From NCBI GenBank assembly GCA_963738575.1, contig CAVTWY010000004.1, positions 806,001 to 870,000 of the forward strand: a stretch of DNA of 64,000 nt, in the 5' to 3' direction. Within the stretch, counting starts at the first letter, position 1. Each line of letters begins with the position of its first letter. The DNA is from CAVTWY01 sp963738575 (GTDB lineage Bacteria > Pseudomonadota > Gammaproteobacteria > Burkholderiales > Burkholderiaceae_C). The notes beneath the pieces were generated by a model that saw only the letters and a program-made list of their open reading frames with translations, was not told the DNA's origin and searched no databases. The translations under genes and the position numbers were made by a program. This document shows, in pieces, positions 7,473 to 14,408 of the stretch.

Positions 7473-7499
7473 CAGGGACTTAAAACTGAAGACCTGGCC
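7473..7499 (+). repeat. Short dispersed motif 3' of an Rhs immunity gene (copy 2)
   Basis: Starts CAGGGACTTAAAACTG and ends AGACCTGGCC; matches 2317-2342 with a few substitutions and one extra base. A weaker relative (ACTCAAGACTTGACGCC) lies near 7623-7640. It sits 128 bases past the end of the immunity gene at 7627. Confidence 0.5.
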
Positions 7500-7626
7500 C
7501 CGGGGTCCGGTCGAGGCGTTCTTGCCTTGGGCGTCGCAGCGCCGGCAGGCGTTGCATGTCACGTGGGGGGCTCGAAGGGACTGGCTGATGATTGAATGAA
7601 AGACTTGACTCCGACTTCCACAAGAC

Positions 7627-8166
7627 TCAAGACTTGACGCCGGCGCCGGGCATTCGTCTTCGCATCTGCTCGGCGAGGCGAGGTAATGCCCCCCCAAGCT
7701 CTGCTGCGAGCTCGACCGAACGGTGCATCACAAGATCGGCTCCGCCAGCGATGTCTATAAAGCGGCGAATGATCTGCGGCGTTGCCGCGAAGATGCCGAA
7801 GTCCGAGGCCTCCAAGAAGACGGCCCAGTCTTTGGATTCGCTGCACCAAGCTAGATCAAGCATAGAGACAGTACCAGCAAGCGCGTGTGCAGTGAATTCG
7901 TCGTAATCGTGACCTGAAAGAACAAACAACGGGGCTTCGTCGAGACCAGCGACGTTCCAAACAGCGATCAAGCCATTTTCGTCAAGGCGCACTGCTTGCA
8001 GAATGCGCTCAAAGTCTTGGCGACTTAACGAAGCACCATCGGCAAACAGAACAAATGGCCATGCTTCATTCTTGAACGGGCAACCCGCCGCCGAGTCACC
8101 AGTGAACAGGTCGCGCGCCCAGCGCAGCATGGTTGAATTAGACGAAGGCACAAGTTCACCAGCCAT
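7627..8166 (-). CDS. Probable immunity protein for the second Rhs tip
   Basis: 179 residues from ATG 8166 (MAGELVPSSNS). A TTG at 8172 overlaps the Rhs stop, so the two genes are at most 2 bases apart. No signal peptide, acidic, mixed alpha/beta, with aromatic stretches (AWPFVLFADGASLS, DWAVFLEASDFGIF). It looks like large cytoplasmic immunity proteins of polymorphic-toxin loci, but I cannot name the family. The position directly after the Rhs tip is the main evidence. Confidence 0.65.
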   Translation of the reverse strand: MAGELVPSSNSTMLRWARDLFTGDSAAGCPFKNEAWPFVLFADGASLSRQDFERILQAVRLDENGLIAVWNVAGLDEAPLFVLSGHDYDEFTAHALAGTVSMLDLAWCSESKDWAVFLEASDFGIFAATPQIIRRFIDIAGGADLVMHRSVELAAELGGALPRLAEQMRRRMPGAGVKS

Positions 8167-8168
8167 AG

Positions 8169-9950
8169 TCAATAGCGAATCTTCAGCCCCGTGCCAAGAC
8201 CGTTGGTCACCTGAATGGTTGTTTGCCCCTGAGTGCTAAACGCACGCAGACCTATTGTGACGGAGCCAGAGCTAAAACCGAGCACCGGGCCTTTCGCGGT
8301 TTGAGCCATCGTGCCAACGGTATGGCCATATGCGGCTGCCAAAGAATACAAGTCCGCTGTCGCGGACCGGCCCACCATCGACAACTGGAGCCCGAACTGG
8401 CCAACAGGCTTCGCGGCAACCGCAAACGAGGTCAACTCCGTGAGGGTGATTGCCCGCCCCGTAACGCTCAGCCCGCCGCCACCAATGGGAACGGCAGCAA
8501 CGCCAGCTAGAAGCCACTGACCGCCCGAGCACTGTCCAGCCGCACAGCCTACAAGATCAACGCCGGGGATTGCACGAAAGAACTTGATGCCAAGCCGATC
8601 GCCCGCCGTGTCGGACATCCCGCGCGCCGGATGACTCTCCGGACTCATGGCATCGCCGGGGTCACCCCGATGCGTCGACAAACGATTGAACAAGTACCCG
8701 AAGCCAGCCTGCACCGCGCCATTGGCGAACTTCCCACCCCCAATCACCGCCCCGGCCCCGCCCGCCACGGCCGCTATCGCTGCACCCTCATACTTGTCAA
8801 GGCCTGACGCTGCCAGCCCCTCAGTCACCGCCTTGCCCGCTGCCATCGCAATCGCGCTGGGTCCGCATTGTCCCCCACTGACCATGCCTTGCATGCATCC
8901 CAAAAAGGCATGCGCCAGCACGCGCTGCCCCATCATCGATTCTCCTGTCAACGTGCCACCAACCACGTTCAAGGCACCCGCCATGATCGCACCGAGAACA
9001 ACGTCTTGCGACGTCGCGCCGGGAGAGGCAGCGCCACCCACGGCACCAAAGGCCACGGTGGCGAGGGTCTGCGACTGGGTCTGCGTCGCCCCGGCCACGC
9101 CAAACGCGCCACCATCGGCAGCCGCCACGCCGCTGTAGGCCATCAGCACGACCCCCACGATCTGCCAGTACTCGTTGCCGTTGCGCGCCAGCGCCGCACC
9201 GGCCGCATACGCAACGTACCACCAAAACTCCCCACTCGGATCCGTGTACTTCAGCGGATTGTTCAGCACGTAGCTGTAGCGGTTGAAGTTTTGTAGATCA
9301 TTGGGATCTTGCACGTGCGGGTCGCTGCTCAAAAACCGCCCCAGCAGCGGATGCGCGATGCGCCCGTTCATGTGGATCAGTCCCTGCTCGTCCAGGTGCT
9401 CATGCCCCGTGTACCCCCGGTCCCCATGCGCCGGGTTCACCGCCGCATCCGCCAACCCCGTGGACCTCACGCGCCGACCCCACGCGTCAAACGCCATGCG
9501 CTCTTGCACCACCCCGGCCGCGTTGCTCACCGCCACCACCGACCCCAACGCGTCCTTGTGCCAGTACTGCGTCAGGTTGTTGTCGCTCGATACCACCCCG
9601 GCGCCATTGAGCGTTTTGACCACCGCCACCACCGCTCCTCCCACACTGATGTAGTGGCGGCTCTCGTCTCGCGTCACCGTGGCGCCAACCTTCGTCTCCT
9701 CGCGCTCGTACGACAGGCCCCCAACGTTGTTGGGGTGCACAAAATAGACCGTGCGCACGTTGGCGCCCTGGGTCACGGTTTCTTGAATGCGCCGATGCGT
9801 GTGGTCAAACTTGAAGGCCGTTGTGGCGCCTTTGTAGGACATCGTCGCTGCGTGGTTGAACCCCGTCCATGTCACGCTGCGGGTCAACGCGACCGGCCTT
9901 TTTTTATGCACTAAAGCCCATGCTGCCACTGCTCGGGCGTGCACACCCAA
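8169..9950 (-). CDS. 5'-truncated Rhs protein with an unassigned C-terminal toxin tip
   Basis: Recognisable Rhs sequence begins about base 9897 (RSVTWTGFNHAATMSYKG, a YD-repeat-like stretch), about 36 residues further upstream than in the first copy; the first 18 or so residues are read-through. The core end (SSDPHVQDPND, then DPSGE) and the hydrophobic linker are nearly identical to the copy at 3.8-5.4 kb. After Y-L-F-N comes a different tip of about 160 residues, starting RLSTHRGDPGDAMSPES and ending GLGTGLKIRY. The ending resembles compact RNase-type toxins but no catalytic motif is clear. The immunity gene follows almost without a gap. The delivery domains are lost, so the gene is probably a cassette reservoir. 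Confidence 0.78.
   Translation of the reverse strand: MGVHARAVAAWALVHKKRPVALTRSVTWTGFNHAATMSYKGATTAFKFDHTHRRIQETVTQGANVRTVYFVHPNNVGGLSYEREETKVGATVTRDESRHYISVGGAVVAVVKTLNGAGVVSSDNNLTQYWHKDALGSVVAVSNAAGVVQERMAFDAWGRRVRSTGLADAAVNPAHGDRGYTGHEHLDEQGLIHMNGRIAHPLLGRFLSSDPHVQDPNDLQNFNRYSYVLNNPLKYTDPSGEFWWYVAYAAGAALARNGNEYWQIVGVVLMAYSGVAAADGGAFGVAGATQTQSQTLATVAFGAVGGAASPGATSQDVVLGAIMAGALNVVGGTLTGESMMGQRVLAHAFLGCMQGMVSGGQCGPSAIAMAAGKAVTEGLAASGLDKYEGAAIAAVAGGAGAVIGGGKFANGAVQAGFGYLFNRLSTHRGDPGDAMSPESHPARGMSDTAGDRLGIKFFRAIPGVDLVGCAAGQCSGGQWLLAGVAAVPIGGGGLSVTGRAITLTELTSFAVAAKPVGQFGLQLSMVGRSATADLYSLAAAYGHTVGTMAQTAKGPVLGFSSGSVTIGLRAFSTQGQTTIQVTNGLGTGLKIRY
8694..9806 (-). repeat. Rhs core/linker repeat, copy 2
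   Basis: Nearly identical to 4305-5417. The near-identity, interrupted only by scattered substitutions, contrasts with the completely different tips on the tip-proximal side, the pattern expected from recent duplication or gene conversion of the core. Confidence 0.9.
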
Positions 9951-10360
9951 ACGCCCAACGTTTGCATGCGCCGCGCCAGCTTGAGCAGCGCCCGGTCGCG
10001 CGTCAGCAGGGCGTTGGCACCGTGCGCCAACGCCAAGTCGATAAACATCTGATCGTCGGGGTCACTGCACCGCGGCCACGTCAACGGGCGGCTGGTAGGG
10101 GCGGGCACCAAGCGCACCGTTTGGTCCCACGCCCCCAGCACATCGTCCACCGACTTGCGGCCAAACCAGCGCGTGGCGTTAACGGGCAAAGCCTGCATGC
10201 GCGCCAGCACGTGGGCAAGCTCTTGTCGCATGGGCGCACTACCCACGGCGTGATGCGTGCTGCCCCAGCGGTGCTGCAAGGCGCGCACGCCGGGTTCTTC
10301 AAACAGCCACAGGTCGAGGACGACGTTGGTGTCGATGATGAGGGTGGTGTGTTCAGTCAT
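9911..10360 (-). CDS. PIN-domain protein without a visible antitoxin
   Basis: 149 residues from ATG 10360 (MTEHTTLIIDTNVVLDLW). The first catalytic Asp is in IIDTNVVLD and the later acidic cluster in DPDDQMFIDLALAHGANALLTRD, the PIN-domain pattern of metal-dependent RNases. It resembles the PIN_3 group of predicted toxins, often found as single genes in betaproteobacteria. No antitoxin lies upstream: the neighbour there is the restriction-enzyme remnant. Its stop is a few bases from the broken end of the rhs gene. Confidence 0.8.
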   Translation of the reverse strand: MTEHTTLIIDTNVVLDLWLFEEPGVRALQHRWGSTHHAVGSAPMRQELAHVLARMQALPVNATRWFGRKSVDDVLGAWDQTVRLVPAPTSRPLTWPRCSDPDDQMFIDLALAHGANALLTRDRALLKLARRMQTLGVWVCTPEQWQHGL

Positions 10361-10383
10361 GCAACAAGATCTCACCCCGTCAC

Positions 10384-10938
10384 TCAATCGTCAGATCTTT
10401 CGTCATCCAAAGAAATGACCGGCGCAATCTCGACAGACTGCGACGACGGGATGGCAACGTTGCTCAGGTAGTTGGCGGCGTCACGTGAAATTGACCGGGC
10501 AGTTTCCGCTCGCTCGGCACACTTAACGGCCCACGCGCGCCCCCGGTGAAGCACATCCCAACGCGGTCTTAGCCCGTTGTACCTGCCCTTGCCAGGATCA
10601 TGGTTTCCAAACCCGTCGATGAGCCCATTCCAAAGGGGTGCGAACTTGGCGATCAACAGAGATTCCCCCAAGGGGATCCAGATGTCCTCAACAACCAGGT
10701 ACCGCGCGAAGAAGTCTTTGCTGTCCAAGTTGCTTGCCAGTTGAATGCTTTTCGCATGTTCGCTCAACCGTGCACTTAGCTCTTTCCCGCCAGCGGCGCC
10801 GGAACCGCCGCCCTTTCGAGCACCTATTGGAACAGCTTTGCCAACGTAGATCGGTAGCGCAAATGGTTGACGCTTGTTGGTCGTCCTCTGCCGCCTGGTG
10901 CGCAGATTGACGGCTTGATAGCTCGGTCGCTTCTTGCA
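10384..10938 (-). pseudogene. Eco29kI-type (GIY-YIG) restriction endonuclease lacking its N-terminus
   Basis: The open frame runs from 10938 to 10384 without a normal start codon. It preserves the family pattern from IYVGKAVPIGARKG (about 10851) onward: LSEHAKSIQLASNLD, YLVVEDIWIPLGESLLI, FAPLWNGLIDGFGNHDPGKG and RPRWDVLHRGRAWA. These are hallmarks of the R.Eco29kI family, which cuts CCGCGG. The first roughly 50-60 residues, including the 'GIY' half of the catalytic fold, are missing in all frames. The frame overlaps the 3' part of the methyltransferase, which also lacks its normal stop, so one deletion probably removed both the methyltransferase end and the nuclease start. Confidence 0.75.
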
Positions 10939-12103
10939 TCAAAAGGCTGTGCGCAACACTCTTGGCCACGGCATGGCCCAAAGCAACAGGCACGGCGTTG
11001 CCCAGTTGGCGCATCGACTCGCCCCATGGCCCATGGAACACATAACCATCGGGAAACGTCTGAACCCGCGCCGCTTCGCGCAGCGTGAGGTACCTGGGCT
11101 CACCATTGGTTTTGACCAGCATGTTTTCACCACCAGGCACGCCATGGTCACCTGCTTTGAGCGTCTTTGACGGCGCGTCGACTGGGCTTCCTGTGTGGCC
11201 AGGATAGGTGCGCGCCCCGCTCTGAAATCGATGGTCGTTGAAATCACCGGCCACGTTCGACTGTGGGTCTGGCAAGCCAACCAGTGCATCACGGATGGTC
11301 CGCCATGGCCTTGCGTTGTCAAACAATGCATCTTGACTCAGTCGTTGCAAGACACTTTTTATGTCCTGCGGCGGTGCAGGGCGGTCCTTCTTGGGGATGC
11401 TGTGTCGCTCCCAGTACGCGCCCGTAACCCATTGCTCGCGCAGCAAGGCTGCATGGCTGTGCGATTCGGCAGGAAAGCTCCAATCGACACCCAAATCTGA
11501 GCGAAAACCAACGATAAAGACGCGCTCGCGCTTTTGTGGCACACCAAAGTTAGCCGCATTGACCAGTGTTGCAACCACGTTGTAAGTTAGGCCCTTGCTG
11601 TGTAGTGCGCCTGAAGTGTGTTCTGCCTGAAGTCGCGCCAGGTGCCCAAACCAAGTCTCGTTTCGACGACGCTTGACCTCCGGAAATTCAAACTGCAATT
11701 GGATGTATTGGAAGTAGCTTGCAAAACTGGCGCGCGTCAAACCCTTGACGTTCTCAACGATAAAGGCGCGTGGGCGCAATTGGCGCACCACCTCTACTGT
11801 CGCAGGAAACATGTCGCGTTCATCGTCGTGGGCTCTGTGCTTGCCACCCATGCTGAATGGCTGGCACGGTGGGCCGCCGGCTAGCAAGTCAACGGTGCCA
11901 GAAACCGATGACCAGTCAAACGACCGCACGTCGCCCTCATGCAGAGGCCAGTCTGCCGTCAACGGGAATCCACGGGCTTGGTTCAATCGAATGGTGTCGC
12001 AGGCCCCCTTGTCCCACTCCACCACCACCTCAGGCTCGAAGCCCGCGAGACCAGCCCCCATGGCCAAGCCGCCAGCCCCAGCAAATAGCTCGACAGATTT
12101 CAT
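10688..12103 (-). CDS. DNA (cytosine-5-)-methyltransferase, M.Eco29kI-like, with abnormal C-terminal read-through
   Basis: A C5-methyltransferase with all key motifs: FAGAGGLAMG (SAM binding, residues 6-15), GGPPCQPFS (catalytic Cys), ENVKG, QKRERVFIVG, and QLGNAVPVALG near the C-terminus. It should protect the cognate site (CCGCGG if the specificity matches Eco29kI). Family members end soon after the last motif, but here the frame runs about 85 residues further in an Arg/Ser-rich tail that is just the nuclease gene read out of frame. The catalytic body is complete, so the enzyme may work as a solitary methyltransferase. Confidence 0.88.
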   Translation of the reverse strand: MKSVELFAGAGGLAMGAGLAGFEPEVVVEWDKGACDTIRLNQARGFPLTADWPLHEGDVRSFDWSSVSGTVDLLAGGPPCQPFSMGGKHRAHDDERDMFPATVEVVRQLRPRAFIVENVKGLTRASFASYFQYIQLQFEFPEVKRRRNETWFGHLARLQAEHTSGALHSKGLTYNVVATLVNAANFGVPQKRERVFIVGFRSDLGVDWSFPAESHSHAALLREQWVTGAYWERHSIPKKDRPAPPQDIKSVLQRLSQDALFDNARPWRTIRDALVGLPDPQSNVAGDFNDHRFQSGARTYPGHTGSPVDAPSKTLKAGDHGVPGGENMLVKTNGEPRYLTLREAARVQTFPDGYVFHGPWGESMRQLGNAVPVALGHAVAKSVAHSLLMQEATELSSRQSAHQAAEDDQQASTICATDLRWQSCSNRCSKGRRFRRRWRERAKCTVERTCEKHSTGKQLGQQRLLRAVPGC

Positions 12104-12197
12104 TGGACGATTCCTGTATACAAACCCATGCTTTCAATATCTTACGCTGGATCTTGTGCCCCTCATAAGCCGTACCAGCTGGGGCTGGAGGGTCGCC

Positions 12198-12620
12198 TCA
12201 CAAAAACGGATTGACAACCACCAACCCATCCAGCCGTTGACCATGTTGCAGGTCTTCGCTGTACAGGGTTGCGCACCCCGCCAACATGGCGCCGGCCACG
12301 ATCAGTGAGTCGTAGTACGAAAACTGCCAGCGGGATTTGACGTCCAGTGCGCGGTGATACAGCGCTTCACTCGCAGTGACTTGCATCAACGGTAGCAACA
12401 CGGCGTCAAGGTAGCCCCTCAGTTGATCCACGCTCAGGGGTTCGGCGGCTTGGCGCAAGAGCACGTTGCTGCACTCTTGCACCACTTGGTGGCTGATGCA
12501 AGCGTTGCCAGAACCCAAAGCGGTGCGCACGATGGCCTCGGCGATGGCTTGTTTGCGTGGGTCGGTTGTGTCCAGGCTGTAGATAAGGACGTTGCTGTCG
12601 ATGAAGCATTCAACGCTCAT
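12198..12620 (-). CDS. vapC: VapC-type PIN ribonuclease toxin
   Basis: 140 residues. FIDSNVLIYSLD carries the first catalytic Asp; further acidic residues lie in QFSYYDSLIVAGA and YSEDLQHGQ, the conserved order of PIN toxins. The ATG at 12620 lies inside the last codons of the antitoxin gene (11-base overlap), a strong sign of coupled translation. It should cut RNA when the antitoxin is degraded. No damage is seen, in contrast to the other PIN genes of the island. Confidence 0.88.
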   Translation of the reverse strand: MSVECFIDSNVLIYSLDTTDPRKQAIAEAIVRTALGSGNACISHQVVQECSNVLLRQAAEPLSVDQLRGYLDAVLLPLMQVTASEALYHRALDVKSRWQFSYYDSLIVAGAMLAGCATLYSEDLQHGQRLDGLVVVNPFL

Positions 12621-12831
12621 TCATGTCGTCCCGAGTTAATTTTTTGCCCACCACCAACTTGCCGCGCAGCTGGTGCATCACGGCGTCGTAGCGTTGAAGA
12701 CGGTCTTTGGTCTGCGCGTACTCGGCAAGCCAGCGCCGAAACTGCTCGTTGAGCGTTGTCTGCTCGGCGCGCGCCCGCTCCCGAGCGGCCTCGATCAAGG
12801 CCTCGTCGGCGCTAAGGGTGATGTTCTTCAT
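12610..12831 (-). CDS. vapB: VapB-type ribbon-helix-helix antitoxin
   Basis: 73 residues. Residues 1-40 (KNITLSADEALIEAARERA, then QTTLNEQFRRWL) form a ribbon-helix-helix DNA-binding domain; the C-terminal half should wrap VapC. The start codon lies only 7 bases from a double palindrome, the likely operator bound by this protein or the VapBC complex. It is transcribed leftward as the first gene of the pair. Confidence 0.85.
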   Translation of the reverse strand: MKNITLSADEALIEAARERARAEQTTLNEQFRRWLAEYAQTKDRLQRYDAVMHQLRGKLVVGKKLTRDDMNER

Positions 12832-12837
12832 TTTCTA

Positions 12838-12862
12838 AGTGTACACTAGAATAGTGCGCACT
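12838..12862 (-). promoter_or_regulatory. vapBC operator: two 10-base palindromes
   Basis: AGTGTACACT (12838-12847) and AGTGCGCACT (12853-12862) are each perfect palindromes, differ only in the central TA/CG, and are separated by AGAAT, giving a 15-base centre spacing. They end 7 bases from the vapB start codon. Paired short palindromes are the expected target of ribbon-helix-helix antitoxin dimers. Confidence 0.7.
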
Positions 12863-13209
12863 ACGGTAAAAAAGTCGGCGAAGTGACGTTTGGACGCTCA
12901 GCAGACGCACTTTGTAGGCTGCCGGTCATGGGGTGGCGGGTTCTTGGCCCTCGTCAAGTTGCCCCGCCAACACTCGCCACCTTCTAAGGCGCCGCCCCTT
13001 TAAGCCCCGCTTGCGGCCGCCCATTCCCCGGCATACAATCGAGGGCTTCGGTCAAGTTAGCCAACTTCATCACGGGCCACCCGCGCAAGCGCGATTGGCA
13101 GTGGTATGACAGTGAGGGGCTAGCGGGTTCACAGGCGTCGGTGCATCGGCGTTTGGGGGTCAGGGCGCCGACACAGACAATCCTTTTGAATTCCGGAAAA
13201 AGCTTTTTC
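12863..13209 (+). other. Upstream region of rpsL
   Basis: A 347-base stretch without a gene between the toxin-antitoxin pair and rpsL. Apart from the promoter-like element at 13011-13039 it shows no repeat or small gene I can support. The roughly 170-base leader before rpsL may hold regulatory structure, which was not resolved. Confidence 0.5.
13011..13039 (+). promoter_or_regulatory. Predicted sigma-70 promoter of the str operon
   Basis: TTGCGG (13011-13016) and TACAAT (13034-13039) with a 17-base spacer, about 170 bases before rpsL. A good match to the sigma-70 consensus by eye; it is the only promoter-like element I recognised between the island and the operon. Confidence 0.55.
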
Positions 13210-13587
13210 ATGCCAACCATCAATCAACTCGTGCGCCAAGGCCGTCAGGTCGAAGTCGTCAAGTCCAAGTCGCCTGCTCTGCAAAACGGCCCTCAGCGCC
13301 GGGGTGTTTGCACCCGCGTGTACACCACTACCCCCAAGAAGCCCAACTCGGCGCTTCGCAAGGTGGCCAAGGTGCGCCTGACCAACCAGCAAGAGGTGAT
13401 TTCGTACATCGGCGGCGAAGGCCACAACCTGCAAGAGCACAGCGTGGTGCTGGTGCGTGGTGGCCGCGTCAAAGACTTGCCTGGTGTTCGCTACCACATC
13501 GTGCGCGGTTCGCTCGACTTGCAAGGCGTCAAAGACCGCAAGCAGTCGCGCTCCAAGTACGGCGCCAAGCGCCCCAAGAAGGCCTGA
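13210..13587 (+). CDS. rpsL: Small ribosomal subunit protein uS12
   Basis: 125 residues, full length (MPTINQLVRQGR to RPKKA). S12 sits at the decoding centre of the 30S subunit and helps check codon-anticodon pairing. The PNSALRKVAKVRL and KDLPGVRYHIVRG loops are wild type; the residues where streptomycin resistance changes occur (Lys in TTPKKPNSA and in GRVKDLPG) are both lysine, suggesting sensitivity. First gene of the str operon; upstream in-frame codons exist but ATG 13210 gives the family start. Confidence 0.98.
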   Translation: MPTINQLVRQGRQVEVVKSKSPALQNGPQRRGVCTRVYTTTPKKPNSALRKVAKVRLTNQQEVISYIGGEGHNLQEHSVVLVRGGRVKDLPGVRYHIVRGSLDLQGVKDRKQSRSKYGAKRPKKA

Positions 13588-13802
13588 TTCAACAGGCGCT
13601 CGGTGGCGTCAAGCTGCCGGGCTCGCACCGGCCGCTGCATGGCGGCCCCGGTGCCCAAGGTTTTGAAGTTCGGCAGCACTTTTAAAGCTGCCACCGCGAC
13701 GGGCGCATGGTGCGTTCGTCGAGTAAGTGGGTTGCCCCGATGGTGGCCCAAGGTGTGCGTTGCAAAGCGTGCATCAACTGAAACCAAGAAAGCGAGAAAG
13801 AT

Positions 13803-14273
13803 ATGCCGCGTCGTCGCGAAGTCCCCAAACGGGAAATCCTGCCCGATCCCAAATACGGATCGATCGATCTGTCCAAGTTCATGAACGTGGTGATGGAGTC
13901 CGGCAAAAAAGCCGTGGCCGAGCGCATCATTTATGGCGCCCTCGAGCAGGTTGAGAAAAAAGCCAGCAAAGATCCGATGGAGATCTTTTTGACGGCCCTC
14001 AACAACGTCAAGCCGATGGTCGAGGTTAAATCCCGCCGCGTGGGTGGTGCCAACTACCAGGTGCCCGTTGAAGTGCGCCCCGTGCGCCGTGTGGCCTTGG
14101 CCATGCGCTGGCTCAAAGAGTCGGCCCGCAAGCGGGGTGAAAAATCCATGGCGGCGCGCCTGGCCAACGAGCTGCTCGAGGCCTCCGAAGGCCGTGGCGG
14201 TGCGATGAAAAAGCGCGACGAGGTGCACCGCATGGCCGAGGCGAACAAGGCGTTTTCGCACTTCCGCTTCTAA
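13803..14273 (+). CDS. rpsG: Small ribosomal subunit protein uS7
   Basis: 156 residues (MPRRREVPKREILPDPKYGS to AFSHFRF), the usual size. It nucleates assembly of the 30S head by binding the 3' domain of 16S rRNA and contacts E-site tRNA. A 215-base gap separates it from rpsL; that gap holds nothing recognisable. In enterobacteria S7 represses the str operon by binding the rpsL-rpsG gap; whether that holds here is not visible. Confidence 0.98.
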   Translation: MPRRREVPKREILPDPKYGSIDLSKFMNVVMESGKKAVAERIIYGALEQVEKKASKDPMEIFLTALNNVKPMVEVKSRRVGGANYQVPVEVRPVRRVALAMRWLKESARKRGEKSMAARLANELLEASEGRGGAMKKRDEVHRMAEANKAFSHFRF

Positions 14274-14408
14274 GCCAGCCACCTTGGCTGAGGTGGGCGG
14301 TTGGTTTGATGCCAATCGCCCCCATTTGAGAATCACTGAAATCACCGCGCTCGGCGCTTGGCAGTTCAAAAGACGCAAGCCAATGCCGCACGCATATGGA
14401 GTTAGACC

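Noticed and set aside
8821..9296. Open frames on both strands inside the rhs repeat, also present at 4432-4907
   Set aside because: They occur identically in both rhs copies only because the DNA is duplicated; translations are Arg/Gly- or His-rich with no family resemblance.
2200..12900. An integron cassette array, suggested by many toxin-antitoxin and immunity genes
   Set aside because: No integrase is seen, genes lie on both strands, and the shared 26-base motif lacks the paired inverted arms of attC sites as far as I can judge by eye.
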